A stretch of 14,943 bases of DNA from Pseudomonadota bacterium (GCA_023390955.1 JAEWBW010000452.1:1-14943); one strand, 5' to 3'; counted from the first letter of the stretch, positions 1 to 7,039 are shown. The notes: generated by a model from the sequence alone, not told the origin. Program-made: numbers and translations.

Positions 1-51
1 ATGCGCGCTGTTGCAAGTTCAGACGAGCGGTCCGACGGGGGGCGCGGGCAA

Positions 52-180
52 TCAGTGCGGCTGACGATGGCGTGCGCGCACTTGCTCCAATTGCCAGATG
101 ACCCGCACCAGGCAGGAGCCCAGGCAGAAACTGATGAGCAGGAGCAGGAAGGCCTGATCGGCGGCGGGAATGTCTGTCAT
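52..180 (-). CDS. small single-pass membrane peptide, 42 aa (possible)
   Basis: The reading frame starts at ATG 180 and ends at TGA 52-54. The protein has an acidic, polar N-terminus (MTDIPAADQ), one hydrophobic stretch at about residues 10-28 with two cysteines (FCLGSCLV), and a basic tail rich in Arg and His. This is the layout of a single-pass inner-membrane peptide. Third codon positions are mostly G or C, as in neighbouring genes. It begins 67 bases after the mcp stop on the same strand, so it could be the last cistron of an mcp transcript. There is no clear Shine-Dalgarno sequence before the ATG, which is the main weakness. No family is recognised. It may also be a chance frame in GC-rich sequence. 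Confidence 0.42.
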   Translation of the reverse strand: MTDIPAADQAFLLLLISFCLGSCLVRVIWQLEQVRARHRQPH

Positions 181-246
181 GCCGCTGATAAAGCAGCGAC
201 CATGCCAACTGTTCCCGCCGCGATCAGCGATTGGTGCAACCCCCGA

Positions 247-2010
247 CTACGCGGCGCGCACGCTCTCCAGGAAGCGGCCAACTTCCTGCTGCAGACGGCT
301 CGAGTCCGACGACAGCGATTGGGCCGAGGCGAGCAGCTGGGAGGAGGCCGAGCCGGTCGCGGCGGCACCGCGCTGCACGTCGGTGATGCGCGAGGACACT
401 TCCTGGGTGCCGTGAGCGGCCTGCTGGACGTTGCGTGCGATTTCCTGGGTGGCGGCACCCTGTTCCTCGACCGCGGCGGCGATGGTCGACGCGATCTCCG
501 ACAGCGACTGGATCGTCGTGCTGATGTGGGTGATGGCGCCCACGGACTGCTCGGTCGCCGACTGGATCGCGCTGATCTGCTGGCCGATCTCGCCGGTGGC
601 TTTGGCGGTCTGCTCGGCGAGCGCCTTCACTTCGGAGGCGACGACGGCAAAGCCGCGACCGGCTTCGCCTGCGCGCGCTGCCTCGATGGTGGCGTTGAGC
701 GCAAGCAGGTTGGTCTGGCCGGCGATGGTGTTGATGAGCTCGACGACATCGCCGATCCGGCCCGCAGCCTTGGAGAGCTCGCTGACCTGGGCGGTGGTGT
801 TGCGGGCCTGGCTGACCGCGTCGGTCGCCATGCGGGCCGACTCGTGGACCTGGCGGCTGATCTCGTTGACGGACGAGGACAGCTCCTCGGTCGCGCTCGC
901 GACGGACTGGACGTTGGTCGAGGCTTCTTCCGAGGCGGCCGCGACCACCACCGTGGTCTGCTGCGATTGCTGTGCCGTGGCAGCCAGCGCGCCGGCCGAG
1001 CCTTCCAGCTCGTTCGACGCCGATGACACCGCCTTGACGATCTCGCCGACGGCGCTCTCGAAAGCGTCGGCCAGCTTGATCATCTCGCCGCGCCGGTGCT
1101 GGGCGGCGATCTGGTCCTGGCGGTGCTTGGTCTCGGCTTCGGCCTGGGCCTTCTGCTCCGCCTTCACCTTGAAGTTCTCGACGGCCTGCGCCACGGCGCC
1201 GATCTCGTCCTTGCGGCCGATGCCGGGGAGCTGGACGTCGAAATTACCGTCGGCAAGCTCCTGCATCGCGCCGCTGAGCTTCCGCATCGGCTTTGCGATC
1301 GCGAAGATCGAGGCGATGCTGGTGGCGAGCAGCAGGATGGCGGCGAGCACGCCGATGCCGAGCGCCATACGCTCGGAGCTGACCGATTGCTCCAGCGCAG
1401 CGTTGATCTCGTCCGTCATCACCTGCTTGGCACGATCGACAATGGCGTTGGCGCCGGCTTCGAGCCCGGCAGCCAGCGGCACCATCACCTCGTTGCCGAT
1501 CTTTCGCGCATCGCCGTTCAGCTGCGCCACACGTGCCTGCGCCTCCGCGGTGAGGGTGAGGCCGGACGCCTCCACCGAGGCGATTTCGAGCAGCTCGGTC
1601 TTGATGGCCGCGAGCTTCTGCGCGTTGGCGTCGTAACCGGCGGCGGTCGTATTCAACTTCTCGATCGCGGTCTTCGCCTCGGGCACCGAGGTCAGCTGGA
1701 GGATCTCCTGGCCGAAGCGGGTGAAAGCCTTCATGCGGTCGGCGAGATAGGCCTTGGACTTCGCGAGCTCTTCGTCGCTGTTGGCGAGGCGGATGTTGAG
1801 CGCGCCGACCTGCAGGCCGCGCGCGGCCGCCTTGGCTTCGGTCGCCGCCCGCGCGATGGAAGCGAGGTCGATGGCGCGCGCGTGCGTGCTGTTGACCGTG
1901 CTGGTCCCCATCATCTGATTGGTGATCATCAATCCGACGAGGACAACGCCGAGGCCGGCCGAGAGGCCGAGCTTGGCTCCGATGCGCAAGTTCTCAAAAA
2001 TCCTGATCAT
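247..2010 (-). CDS. methyl-accepting chemotaxis protein
   Basis: This is a transmembrane chemoreceptor of 587 aa that would pass ligand signals to CheA/CheW. A short cytoplasmic start precedes a first membrane helix (about residues 14-32). An Ala-rich helical ligand-binding region runs to about 215, a second helix covers 215-239, and a HAMP linker follows with the typical DEIG.....AVENFK stretch near 268-281. The C-terminal half is the MA signalling domain. Its conserved hairpin tip (IAGQTNLLALNATIEAARAG) lies at about 429-448. The protein ends in RFLESVRAA and lacks the NWETF-type pentapeptide that tethers CheR/CheB in some receptors. ATG 2010 is chosen because a GGGGCGG stretch lies just before it. 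A GTG seven codons upstream is also open but has a poorer context. No che genes lie nearby, so it is an orphan receptor, and its ligand cannot be deduced. Confidence 0.95.
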   Translation of the reverse strand: MIRIFENLRIGAKLGLSAGLGVVLVGLMITNQMMGTSTVNSTHARAIDLASIARAATEAKAAARGLQVGALNIRLANSDEELAKSKAYLADRMKAFTRFGQEILQLTSVPEAKTAIEKLNTTAAGYDANAQKLAAIKTELLEIASVEASGLTLTAEAQARVAQLNGDARKIGNEVMVPLAAGLEAGANAIVDRAKQVMTDEINAALEQSVSSERMALGIGVLAAILLLATSIASIFAIAKPMRKLSGAMQELADGNFDVQLPGIGRKDEIGAVAQAVENFKVKAEQKAQAEAETKHRQDQIAAQHRRGEMIKLADAFESAVGEIVKAVSSASNELEGSAGALAATAQQSQQTTVVVAAASEEASTNVQSVASATEELSSSVNEISRQVHESARMATDAVSQARNTTAQVSELSKAAGRIGDVVELINTIAGQTNLLALNATIEAARAGEAGRGFAVVASEVKALAEQTAKATGEIGQQISAIQSATEQSVGAITHISTTIQSLSEIASTIAAAVEEQGAATQEIARNVQQAAHGTQEVSSRITDVQRGAAATGSASSQLLASAQSLSSDSSRLQQEVGRFLESVRAA

Positions 2011-2102
2011 GTCCGCCCCAATTCCACGCACGCGAACCGCGTGCGACTCGCCACCACTCCAAGAGTTGCGGGAACGCTAGGGGAAGGCTTGTTTATTGGG
2101 GG

Positions 2103-2369
2103 TTAATGCAGCCGGGCGGTGTGCGCATCCGCGTATGCGCCGTCAGAATGCGATTGTCCGTCTGGCGAAACGTCGAAGGCGCCGAGATGGAATTCGTCGG
2201 CCTCGTTCGTCGTCGGCGCGTAAGCGAGCAGCGTGAAGGCTGCGCGCGGATACTGCTCCCAGATCCGCAGGTCGCCGGCCGTGATCGTCAGCCACCCGAA
2301 GGTATACATGTAACGACCGGGCTCGGTGACCCGGCCGACCCTGTCCCAGGTAATCTTGTTGACAGCCAT
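2103..2369 (-). CDS. conserved hypothetical protein, 88 aa
   Basis: The start is ATG 2369 with GGAGA about six bases before it. An open stretch continues 33 codons upstream, but without a ribosome site, so the shorter form is preferred. The protein is soluble-looking, with no signal peptide or membrane helix. It has an aromatic core: GRVTEPGRYMYTFGWLTIT, then WEQYPRAAFTLL. The tail is His- and Asp-rich. I recall similar short proteins from Bradyrhizobium genomes but know of no function. It lies upstream of mcp on the same strand with a 92-base gap (2011-2102), so it may have its own transcript or be co-transcribed with mcp. Confidence 0.75.
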   Translation of the reverse strand: MAVNKITWDRVGRVTEPGRYMYTFGWLTITAGDLRIWEQYPRAAFTLLAYAPTTNEADEFHLGAFDVSPDGQSHSDGAYADAHTARLH

Positions 2370-2526
2370 TCGGTCTCCGATCGCAAGCGAACAATGACGG
2401 CGAAGGCCCGCGCACAAGGCACGGTCGGAGGTAATTTGTGCTGGCGAATTCGGCCAAGATTCGGCCAAGAGAAGGCGATGGCGCGACAGGCTTGAGACAG
2501 GGCGCCGCAGGCGGCGGCGAGGGCGA

Positions 2527-3525
2527 TCAGCCGACCGTTGAAGTCGCCTGGGCGTCCGCCGTCTCCGCGAGCTCGAGCTGCCGGCCGGATGCGTGGAAGA
2601 CGTCGTGGACGAGGCCGATCTTCTCCATGCCGAGAATGATCAGGCCATTGAGGTCGAACTCGTACCAGGCGTGCGAGATATAGGCGTCGCGCGGGAAGCG
2701 GTGATGGTTGTTATGCAGACCTTCGCCGAAGGTGATGATCGTGGTGACGAGCTCGTTGGTCGAGGCATCGTCGACCTCGAAGCGGCGATAGCCATAGCTG
2801 TGGCAGACCGAGCCGGTGAGCGACGACACCAGGATCAGCACGTAGCAGCGGAAAAGGCCGGAAAACAGCACGCAGCCGATCATCGCATGCACGCCGCCGA
2901 ACGCGTAGCCGAGCGCGCCCGGAATGATCACGCCTGACAGCGCGTACCAGACCCAGCGCGTGCGGACGAAGAACATCGCGATCGGATCGGCGAGGATGTC
3001 CTTGGCATAGTATTCGCCGTCGGTGGTCGCGGCGTCGAACGCCCAGCCGCCATGGGCATGCGCCAGGCCCTTCCACAGGCTCAGATAGCGGTGACCGTTG
3101 CCGTCATAATGCGGGCTGTGGGGATCGCCGGCATCGTCCGCATAGAGATGATGGCGGCGATGATTGCTGACCCATTTCAGCAGCGAGCCCTGCACGGCCA
3201 TCTGGGCGATGGCGCAGAAGAAGGTGCGCATCACCGGGCCGCAACGGAAGCTGCGGTGCACGAGCAGGCGGTGCATGCCGGCGCCGATGCCGAAGGTGGT
3301 CAGCGCGAACATGCCGGCGAAGACGGAGATTTCGACCCAGCCGATGCCCTGCCAGAACGCCCAGATCAGGGCCGCGGCCGAGCCCGCATAGAGGATGCCG
3401 AGCAGCAGATAAGTCTCGCGCAGCTTGGCCTGGACGACCGGCCCGCTGACGATCACGCCCGGAGGAAGCTGCGGCTGGGTCGATGAGGACCCGTCCGGGG
3501 CGAATTCTACGTCAGCAATCGACAT
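2527..3525 (-). CDS. fatty acid desaturase, acyl-CoA/acyl-lipid delta-9 type
   Basis: This is a membrane di-iron desaturase of 332 aa that should put a cis double bond into saturated acyl chains using O2 and reduced ferredoxin or cytochrome. The three histidine boxes of the family are all present: HRLLVH at 85-90, HRRHH at 122-126 and HNNHH at 271-275. Asn257 (STNELV) and the GE..HNNHH context agree with the delta-9 branch (COG1398). Hydrophobic segments lie at about 38-58, 65-82, 192-212 and 215-235, two pairs flanking the second box region as expected. ATG 3525 is chosen. A TTG nine bases upstream (3534) lies closer to a GGGAG stretch and is a real alternative. A promoter with a CtrA-like box lies in front (3574-3626). 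The likely role is control of membrane unsaturation. The chain and carrier specificity cannot be read from the sequence. Confidence 0.93.
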   Translation of the reverse strand: MSIADVEFAPDGSSSTQPQLPPGVIVSGPVVQAKLRETYLLLGILYAGSAAALIWAFWQGIGWVEISVFAGMFALTTFGIGAGMHRLLVHRSFRCGPVMRTFFCAIAQMAVQGSLLKWVSNHRRHHLYADDAGDPHSPHYDGNGHRYLSLWKGLAHAHGGWAFDAATTDGEYYAKDILADPIAMFFVRTRWVWYALSGVIIPGALGYAFGGVHAMIGCVLFSGLFRCYVLILVSSLTGSVCHSYGYRRFEVDDASTNELVTTIITFGEGLHNNHHRFPRDAYISHAWYEFDLNGLIILGMEKIGLVHDVFHASGRQLELAETADAQATSTVG

Positions 3526-3573
3526 TCCCAACAAACTCCCGATCCCGCATGGCTTGCGGGGGCACTGCGATAC

Positions 3574-3626
3574 ATCCTATCGCGTGCAGGGAGGGAACTC
3601 CAAGGCCTTAGTTAAAGAAGAGTTAA
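3574..3626 (-). promoter_or_regulatory. desaturase promoter with CtrA-like box
   Basis: On the minus strand, TTGGAG (3603-3598) and TAGGAT (3579-3574) are separated by 18 bases, a fair sigma-70 pair about 50 bases before the desaturase ATG. Eight bases upstream of the -35 box is TTAA-N7-TTAA followed by C (3612-3626, plus-strand coordinates). This matches the binding consensus of CtrA, the alphaproteobacterial cell-cycle regulator, and its position suits an activator. The match is direct. Use by CtrA is inferred. Confidence 0.5.
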
Positions 3627-3655
3627 GTGATGGCGCCGGGGCGCGGCCGGAGACG

Positions 3656-4288
3656 TCAGGCCGTGGCTTTCTGCGGCAACGGTGACCTGACGATCAGCCG
3701 GACCAGATCGTCACGGTTCTGCTTCTCCGCGAACTTGACCGCAAAGCCGTTCGAGAATTTCCGGATGACCCGGCCGACACAGGCGCCGACCGCGAGCGGC
3801 GTGCCGATCTCCGGGTCGTATTCGCAGGAAATCGCAACGCCTGCCGTCGAGACGTCGATGATGAAGCAGGGGTGGGTGTGGCCGTCAGCCAGCGTCAGGA
3901 CGGTGTGCGCCACCTGGGGCACGAAGCGGGCGTCGCGGCGCAGGTCGAGGACGCTGGCGTCCTTCTGCTTCTTCTCGAGCCAGGTCAGCTTCTCCGACAT
4001 CCAGGCGCGGCGCGCCCGCGTCATGTCGAGCTCCATCAGAAAACCCATCTTGAGGGTTGCGCTGATCGTGCACTCGAACTCGCCGAAATCCTGGAAGTAG
4101 GAGGTGACGCGCTCGCCGACCTTTCCGACCACGGGAACGTCGACGATCATCCTGAAGGGCGAGACCCGCTTGGTGCGGCAGGCAAAGGTCCGCAGCTTGC
4201 CTTCGCAATCGTACCAGCGCGGCAGCGAGTAGCTGCCTCCGACGGAGACGTCCACTGCACGCTGTTTCAGGAAGTCTTCAACGGACAT
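3656..4288 (-). CDS. PilZ-domain protein, likely c-di-GMP receptor
   Basis: The protein has 210 aa. The C-terminal half is a PilZ domain with both cyclic-di-GMP binding motifs intact: RxxxR at Arg117-Arg121 (RRDAR) and DxSxxG at 145-150 (DVSTAG). The domain ends near FAVKFA (182-187). The N-terminal half (about 20-88) is a beta-rich region with no motif that I can name. It may be a degenerate PilZ-like or YcgR-N-like domain. A charged helical linker (about 90-112) joins the two. There is no membrane segment, so it should act in the cytoplasm on motility, polysaccharide or cell-cycle targets. The ATG at 4288 has GGATCACC before it. A 130-base gap separates it from the desaturase, which has its own promoter, so they are probably separate units. 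Confidence 0.85.
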   Translation of the reverse strand: MSVEDFLKQRAVDVSVGGSYSLPRWYDCEGKLRTFACRTKRVSPFRMIVDVPVVGKVGERVTSYFQDFGEFECTISATLKMGFLMELDMTRARRAWMSEKLTWLEKKQKDASVLDLRRDARFVPQVAHTVLTLADGHTHPCFIIDVSTAGVAISCEYDPEIGTPLAVGACVGRVIRKFSNGFAVKFAEKQNRDDLVRLIVRSPLPQKATA

Positions 4289-4592
4289 GGTGATCCAGGT
4301 CGTTTGGCGAAGGCGTTTAGCGAAGTCGTTCAGCGAAGCCGAGTATCGAAATTTTGCAGTGCTGCCATGCTAGCGTGCAAACGCTAAGCATTTGATACCG
4401 CCGCCCGGGAGCAGGGGTAAATTTCAGGTAAACGAAGCGGGCGGTAGTCACCCGGGCAACGCGGATGTGATTGACGCTGAATGTCGCAGCCGCTCTCGTG
4501 CCGCACATGCAACGCGACGCGCGCAGGACAGCGTCATGCGTCTGGACGACGTATCGTGTCAGGCTTGGGTGACTGCGAGTCTTGTTGGCGGC
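4289..4592. other. gene-free stretch between VanZ-like and PilZ genes
   Basis: I see no convincing gene here. It holds the leader and promoter region of the PilZ gene (minus strand), three tandem 13-mers (4301-4339) and a small inverted repeat TAGCGT-GCAA-ACGCTA at 4371-4386 that could be an operator. A 63-codon open frame on the minus strand (4317-4508) has no ribosome site and unusual composition, and is not called. Confidence 0.5.
4301..4339. repeat. three tandem 13-bp repeats in the PilZ leader
   Basis: The units are CGTTTGGCGAAGG (4301-4313), CGTTTAGCGAAGT (4314-4326) and CGTTCAGCGAAGC (4327-4339), differing at a few positions. A very degenerate fourth may follow at 4340-4352. The array begins 12 bases upstream of the PilZ start codon, so it would be in the 5' leader of that mRNA. 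Confidence 0.7.
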
Positions 4593-4970
4593 TCAGGACG
4601 GCGGGCGAGGCAGGAAGGCCAGCACGGTCTGCGTAAGGAAGACGCCGGTGATGCCACCCGCCGTCTTCTGCAGGACGTCGAAGAACTCCGGGTCGCGATC
4701 GGGGATCAGCCCTTGCAGGAGTTCGAGCGCGAAGGCGACCCCGAACAATAGCGCGCAGGCAAGGGTGAAGCGGCCGGGCAGAAGCAGGGACAGCAACGCA
4801 CCGAACAGCGCATAGGCGCTGAAGCGCTCGACCACCACGATCCAATAGGCTTCGTGATGCCCGATCAGCACGGGTCGTCCCGCCAGCCTCGCCAGCGTGG
4901 CGTAGGCGATCAGGGCGAGGCAAATGCCGGTCGCGGCGATGAGGTGGTTACGGCGCATGCCGGCCATCAT
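4593..4970 (-). CDS. VanZ-family small membrane protein
   Basis: The protein has 125 aa with four hydrophobic segments, at about 9-27, 43-63, 68-87 and 102-120. It carries the VanZ-family pattern: ERFSAYALFG at 48-57 and ELLQGLIPDRDPEFFD at 83-98, followed by a Gly-rich stretch (AGGITG) where many relatives have NTLG. The family is named for teicoplanin resistance protein VanZ, but most members have no known function, and antibiotic resistance should not be assumed. ATG 4970 is taken as the start. ATG 4967 and ATG 4958 are in frame, and none has a strong ribosome site. It diverges from the isochorismatase gene, sharing a 143-base promoter region (4971-5113). Confidence 0.82.
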   Translation of the reverse strand: MMAGMRRNHLIAATGICLALIAYATLARLAGRPVLIGHHEAYWIVVVERFSAYALFGALLSLLLPGRFTLACALLFGVAFALELLQGLIPDRDPEFFDVLQKTAGGITGVFLTQTVLAFLPRPPS

Positions 4971-5113
4971 AGATCAGCCGCACGAAACAGTGACCGGAAT
5001 GCTGGCAATATCGTTAAGAGCCAGGAAAGCATGCAGTGCCGTCCCGCTGGCTTACGGGTGAGCCCAAATCCTGATAAATATCGGGTCAGCCATCATCATC
5101 CTGGGCGAGCGCC

Positions 5114-5791
5114 ATGCATAAGGCCGGCATTGCGGATGAGGTCCGCGAGCGCATCAGTCGCAGGCGCGGCGGTGTCTTCCATCGTCTGATCCCACGTCAG
5201 ACCGCGCATATCGTCATCGATCTGCAGAATGGTTTCCTGGGCGAGGGGCAGGTGATGGAAGTGCCCATGGCCCGCGCCATCGTGCCCAACGTCAACCGCA
5301 TCAGCGCCGCACTTCGTGCTGCCGGGGGCACAGTCGTCTATCTCCAGCATACAGCCGATGCCGAGGCGATACGCAGCTGGTCGGTGTTCTTTGAGTATTT
5401 CTGCGGGCAGAAGCGCCGGCCGCAGTTTATTGAGGCGTTTACTCCGGGCAGCCCTGGGCATGCCCTCTGGTCCGAACTGGACGTCGCCGAGCAGGATCTG
5501 GTTGTCCGGAAGAGCCGTTTCGGTGCTTTCGTGCCGGGCTCCTCGGATCTGCACGCGCGACTGCAGCAACGTGGAATCGACACGCTCATCATTTCCGGCA
5601 CGCTGTCGCATGTCTGCTGCGATGCGACTGCCAGGGATGCGATGATGATGAACTACAGGGTGTTCTTCATCAGCGACGCCAACGCCACGACGACCGATGC
5701 GGAACACGGCGCAACACTCACCGGGCTGGCGTCCGCATTTTGCGATGTGCGCGATACGCAGTCGGTGCTGGGGCTGATTTCGGTGGCTTGA
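5114..5791 (+). CDS. isochorismatase-family cysteine hydrolase
   Basis: The protein has 225 aa with the alpha/beta fold of isochorismatase/nicotinamidase-like amidohydrolases. The catalytic triad is visible: Asp36 (VIDLQNGF), Lys133 (VVRKSRFGAF) and Cys168 in SGTLSHVCCDATARDA, which corresponds to the family motif GxxT..C...TARDA. Cys169 is an extra neighbouring cysteine. The SDANATTTDAEH stretch (187-198) is also typical. Substrates across the family include isochorismate, nicotinamide, N-carbamoyl compounds, ureidoacrylate and biuret, and the sequence does not decide between them. The protein starts about 25 residues before the first strand, so the true start could be a little later, but GGGCGAG lies before ATG 5114. 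There is no adjacent pathway gene. Confidence 0.9.
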   Translation: MHKAGIADEVRERISRRRGGVFHRLIPRQTAHIVIDLQNGFLGEGQVMEVPMARAIVPNVNRISAALRAAGGTVVYLQHTADAEAIRSWSVFFEYFCGQKRRPQFIEAFTPGSPGHALWSELDVAEQDLVVRKSRFGAFVPGSSDLHARLQQRGIDTLIISGTLSHVCCDATARDAMMMNYRVFFISDANATTTDAEHGATLTGLASAFCDVRDTQSVLGLISVA

Positions 5792-5815
5792 GTGGCGGAG
5801 CCTGTCGCGCCTGCC

Positions 5816-5890
5816 TGGCGCTCCCTAGCGGAATCGAACCGCTCTCTCCACCGTGAAAGGGTGGCGTCCTAACCGATAGACGAAGGGAGC
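5816..5890 (-). tRNA. tRNA-Glu (anticodon TTC), CCA encoded
   Basis: On the minus strand a complete cloverleaf runs from 5890 to 5816. The acceptor GCTCCCT pairs with AGGGAGC, the D arm is GTC...GAC, and the anticodon arm CCACC-CTTTCAC-GGTGG has TTC. The T arm is AGCGG-TTCGATT-CCGCT. The discriminator is G (5819), followed by an encoded CCA (5818-5816). The length is 75 nt. A promoter is found at 5955-5983. Confidence 0.97.
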
Positions 5891-5954
5891 AAACGCAGAG
5901 CTCATGCCGTGCCGGAGCCCAGACGAGTCTGGCTCGGGGCCGGCAGCGGGCGAA

Positions 5955-5983
5955 CGTATAGTGGCGTTTGCGCCGAGGGGCAA
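5955..5983 (-). promoter_or_regulatory. promoter for tRNA-Glu
   Basis: On the minus strand, TTGCCC (5983-5978) and TATACG (5960-5955) are separated by 17 bases. This would start a transcript near 5948, with a leader of about 57 bases before the tRNA. Nothing else on the minus strand downstream needs it. Confidence 0.55.
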
Positions 5984-6103
5984 GCCGTCCGGTCCAGTCT
6001 TTTCAGGCCGTTGTGGAGTTCCGGCTCCGGGAAAGTCCTGATGTCTTTTCAACGCTTTATTAGGGGGACTGAGGTAGCTGCAGGCGCAGGAGATTTCTCG
6101 GAC

Positions 6104-6358
6104 ATGGCCGCACCGAAGAAGCGGGAAGCACGCAAACTGCTCTCCAAGCACGCCTGGATCACGCTCGAGGGCGGATTCGCGGCGCGGCACTGCCTTGTGC
6201 AGGACATCTCCACCACGGGCGCGAAAATCACCCTCGACGAGGATGCCGGCCAATTGCCCGGCGTGATCCGGCTGGCCTTCGCGCGCGATGCACGGACCGG
6301 GCAGAGCTGCCAGGTGGTCTGGCGGCGCGGCAAGTCCGCAGGCATCAAGTTCGTCTGA
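6104..6358 (+). CDS. single-domain PilZ protein, 84 aa
   Basis: This is a stand-alone PilZ domain. The conserved DISTTG (DxSxxG) and a C-terminal SAGIKFV strand are present. The first motif reads KKREAR followed by Lys11 instead of the usual RxxxR: Arg7 would pair with Lys11, or Lys6 with Arg10. c-di-GMP binding is therefore possible but not assured. ATG 6104 gives a normal domain length. AGGAG lies about 12 bases upstream, which is rather far. An in-frame ATG at 6041 has GGGAAAG before it and would add 21 residues (MSFQRF...). It is cytoplasmic with no membrane segment. It is the second PilZ protein in the window and not adjacent to the first. Confidence 0.85.
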   Translation: MAAPKKREARKLLSKHAWITLEGGFAARHCLVQDISTTGAKITLDEDAGQLPGVIRLAFARDARTGQSCQVVWRRGKSAGIKFV

Positions 6359-6456
6359 TCCCATTCGTCGGCTCCAATCCGTCCGGTCAAAATCATCTGA
6401 CTGCCGTTTCGCTCGGGCCGCATGGCAAGCGGACCACGCGCACGCTACAAGGGCGG

Positions 6457-6699
6457 ATGCGTCTCTCCCTCGCCATCGTCGCAACCTTCGCGCTGACCGT
6501 ATCGGCCGCGGCCGATACGCCGGCGCGTCCAAAGCCCCAACGCGCGCCGCAATCCGACAAGGTGCTGCCGCTGAAGGGGGCGGGCGCCAATTCCTGCGCC
6601 GCCTATGGCGCGGGCTTCGTCAGGGTCGAGGGCACCGGAAGCTGCGTCAAACTCGGCGGCTCGATCGACGTCGGTGTCGGCGTCTCGAGCCGGCGCTAG
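6457..6699 (+). CDS. secreted mini-protein resembling the N-terminus of alphaproteobacterial porins
   Basis: The protein has 80 aa. A clear signal peptide (about 1-19, cleavage after SAAA) is followed by a Pro/Arg/Lys-rich linker. A 35-residue block then has two cysteines, Cys47 and Cys63, in the pattern CAAYGAGFVRVEGTGSCVKLGG. That pattern is how mature alphaproteobacterial porins (the Porin_2 family) begin, where Cys pairs in C..YG.GF....GT..C.K.GG. Here the protein stops where a beta-barrel of several hundred residues would normally follow. A good ribosome site (AAGGGCGG) precedes ATG 6457, so it appears to be a real short gene. It could be a periplasmic or outer-membrane plug-like peptide, or a remnant of a porin. 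It is followed 12 bases later by another small gene. Confidence 0.78.
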   Translation: MRLSLAIVATFALTVSAAADTPARPKPQRAPQSDKVLPLKGAGANSCAAYGAGFVRVEGTGSCVKLGGSIDVGVGVSSRR

Positions 6700-6711
6700 C
6701 GCGGGTCCGCC

Positions 6712-6879
6712 ATGGCTGTGGACTGGCTCAGGCCCGACATCCTCGTTCCCGTCCTGATGTATTGCGCGTTGCTGTGGTGGATCGGCCGCGGCATGAGCTG
6801 GACGGCGCTGCTCGCCACCGCCGCCATCACGCTGGCGCTGATCGGCTGCATCGTGCTGGTCGAGCGCGGCTGGCGCTAG
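6712..6879 (+). CDS. small two-helix membrane protein, 55 aa
   Basis: The frame runs from ATG 6712 to TAG 6877-6879. GCGGG lies just upstream. The protein starts MAVDWLRPDI, has a hydrophobic helix at about 11-24 (VPVLMYCALLWW), a short turn IGRGMSW, a second helix at about 31-50, and ends ERGWR. That predicts an inner-membrane hairpin. It begins 12 bases after the porin-like gene and is probably co-transcribed with it. Codon use matches its neighbours. No family is recognised. Confidence 0.68.
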   Translation: MAVDWLRPDILVPVLMYCALLWWIGRGMSWTALLATAAITLALIGCIVLVERGWR

Positions 6880-6888
6880 GCGCCTTTA

Positions 6889-6914
6889 CGACATCGGCGG
6901 CGCCGCCGATGTCG
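6889..6914. repeat. perfect 26-bp palindrome
   Basis: CGACATCGGCGGC (6889-6901) is followed at once by its exact reverse complement (6902-6914). It lies 9 bases after the stop of the 55-aa gene and could form a hairpin ending that transcript, but there is no T run on either side. Thirteen bases of it (GACATCGGCGGCG) recur at 7110-7122 over the 3' end of the GST gene. Confidence 0.8.
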
Positions 6915-6987
6915 GTATATCGAGCCGGCGTGTCAAACTGGCGACCAGGGCGGAGGCCGCGTCGTCTACGGATTTTCCGATGATGAG

Positions 6988-7039
6988 CTTATACACGTGT
7001 TTTGCCCGACGCGTCAAGTGAAATTCGCTAAAAGCGAAT
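6988..7039 (-). promoter_or_regulatory. orphan promoter with upstream operator-like inverted repeat
   Basis: On the minus strand, TTGACG (7017-7012) and TATAAG (6993-6988) are separated by 18 bases, a near-consensus sigma-70 promoter. Just upstream of it lies the inverted repeat ATTCGCT-AAA-AGCGAAT (7023-7039). It points away from the GST gene, and no minus-strand gene follows until the tRNA at 5890. The region 6880-7105 has no convincing protein gene. A minus-strand frame ending at 6886 lacks a start with a ribosome site. Confidence 0.55.

Noticed and set aside
1..2106. Long plus-strand open frames opposite the chemoreceptor gene
   Set aside because: They lie fully antisense to a gene with unmistakable HAMP and MA domains. 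Long antisense frames are expected from third-position GC bias. Their translations are low-complexity (Arg/Gly/Asp or Ala/Ser) with no motif.
4317..4508. 63-codon minus-strand frame upstream of the PilZ gene
   Set aside because: No ribosome site, unusual composition and it contains the tandem repeats; more likely leader sequence.
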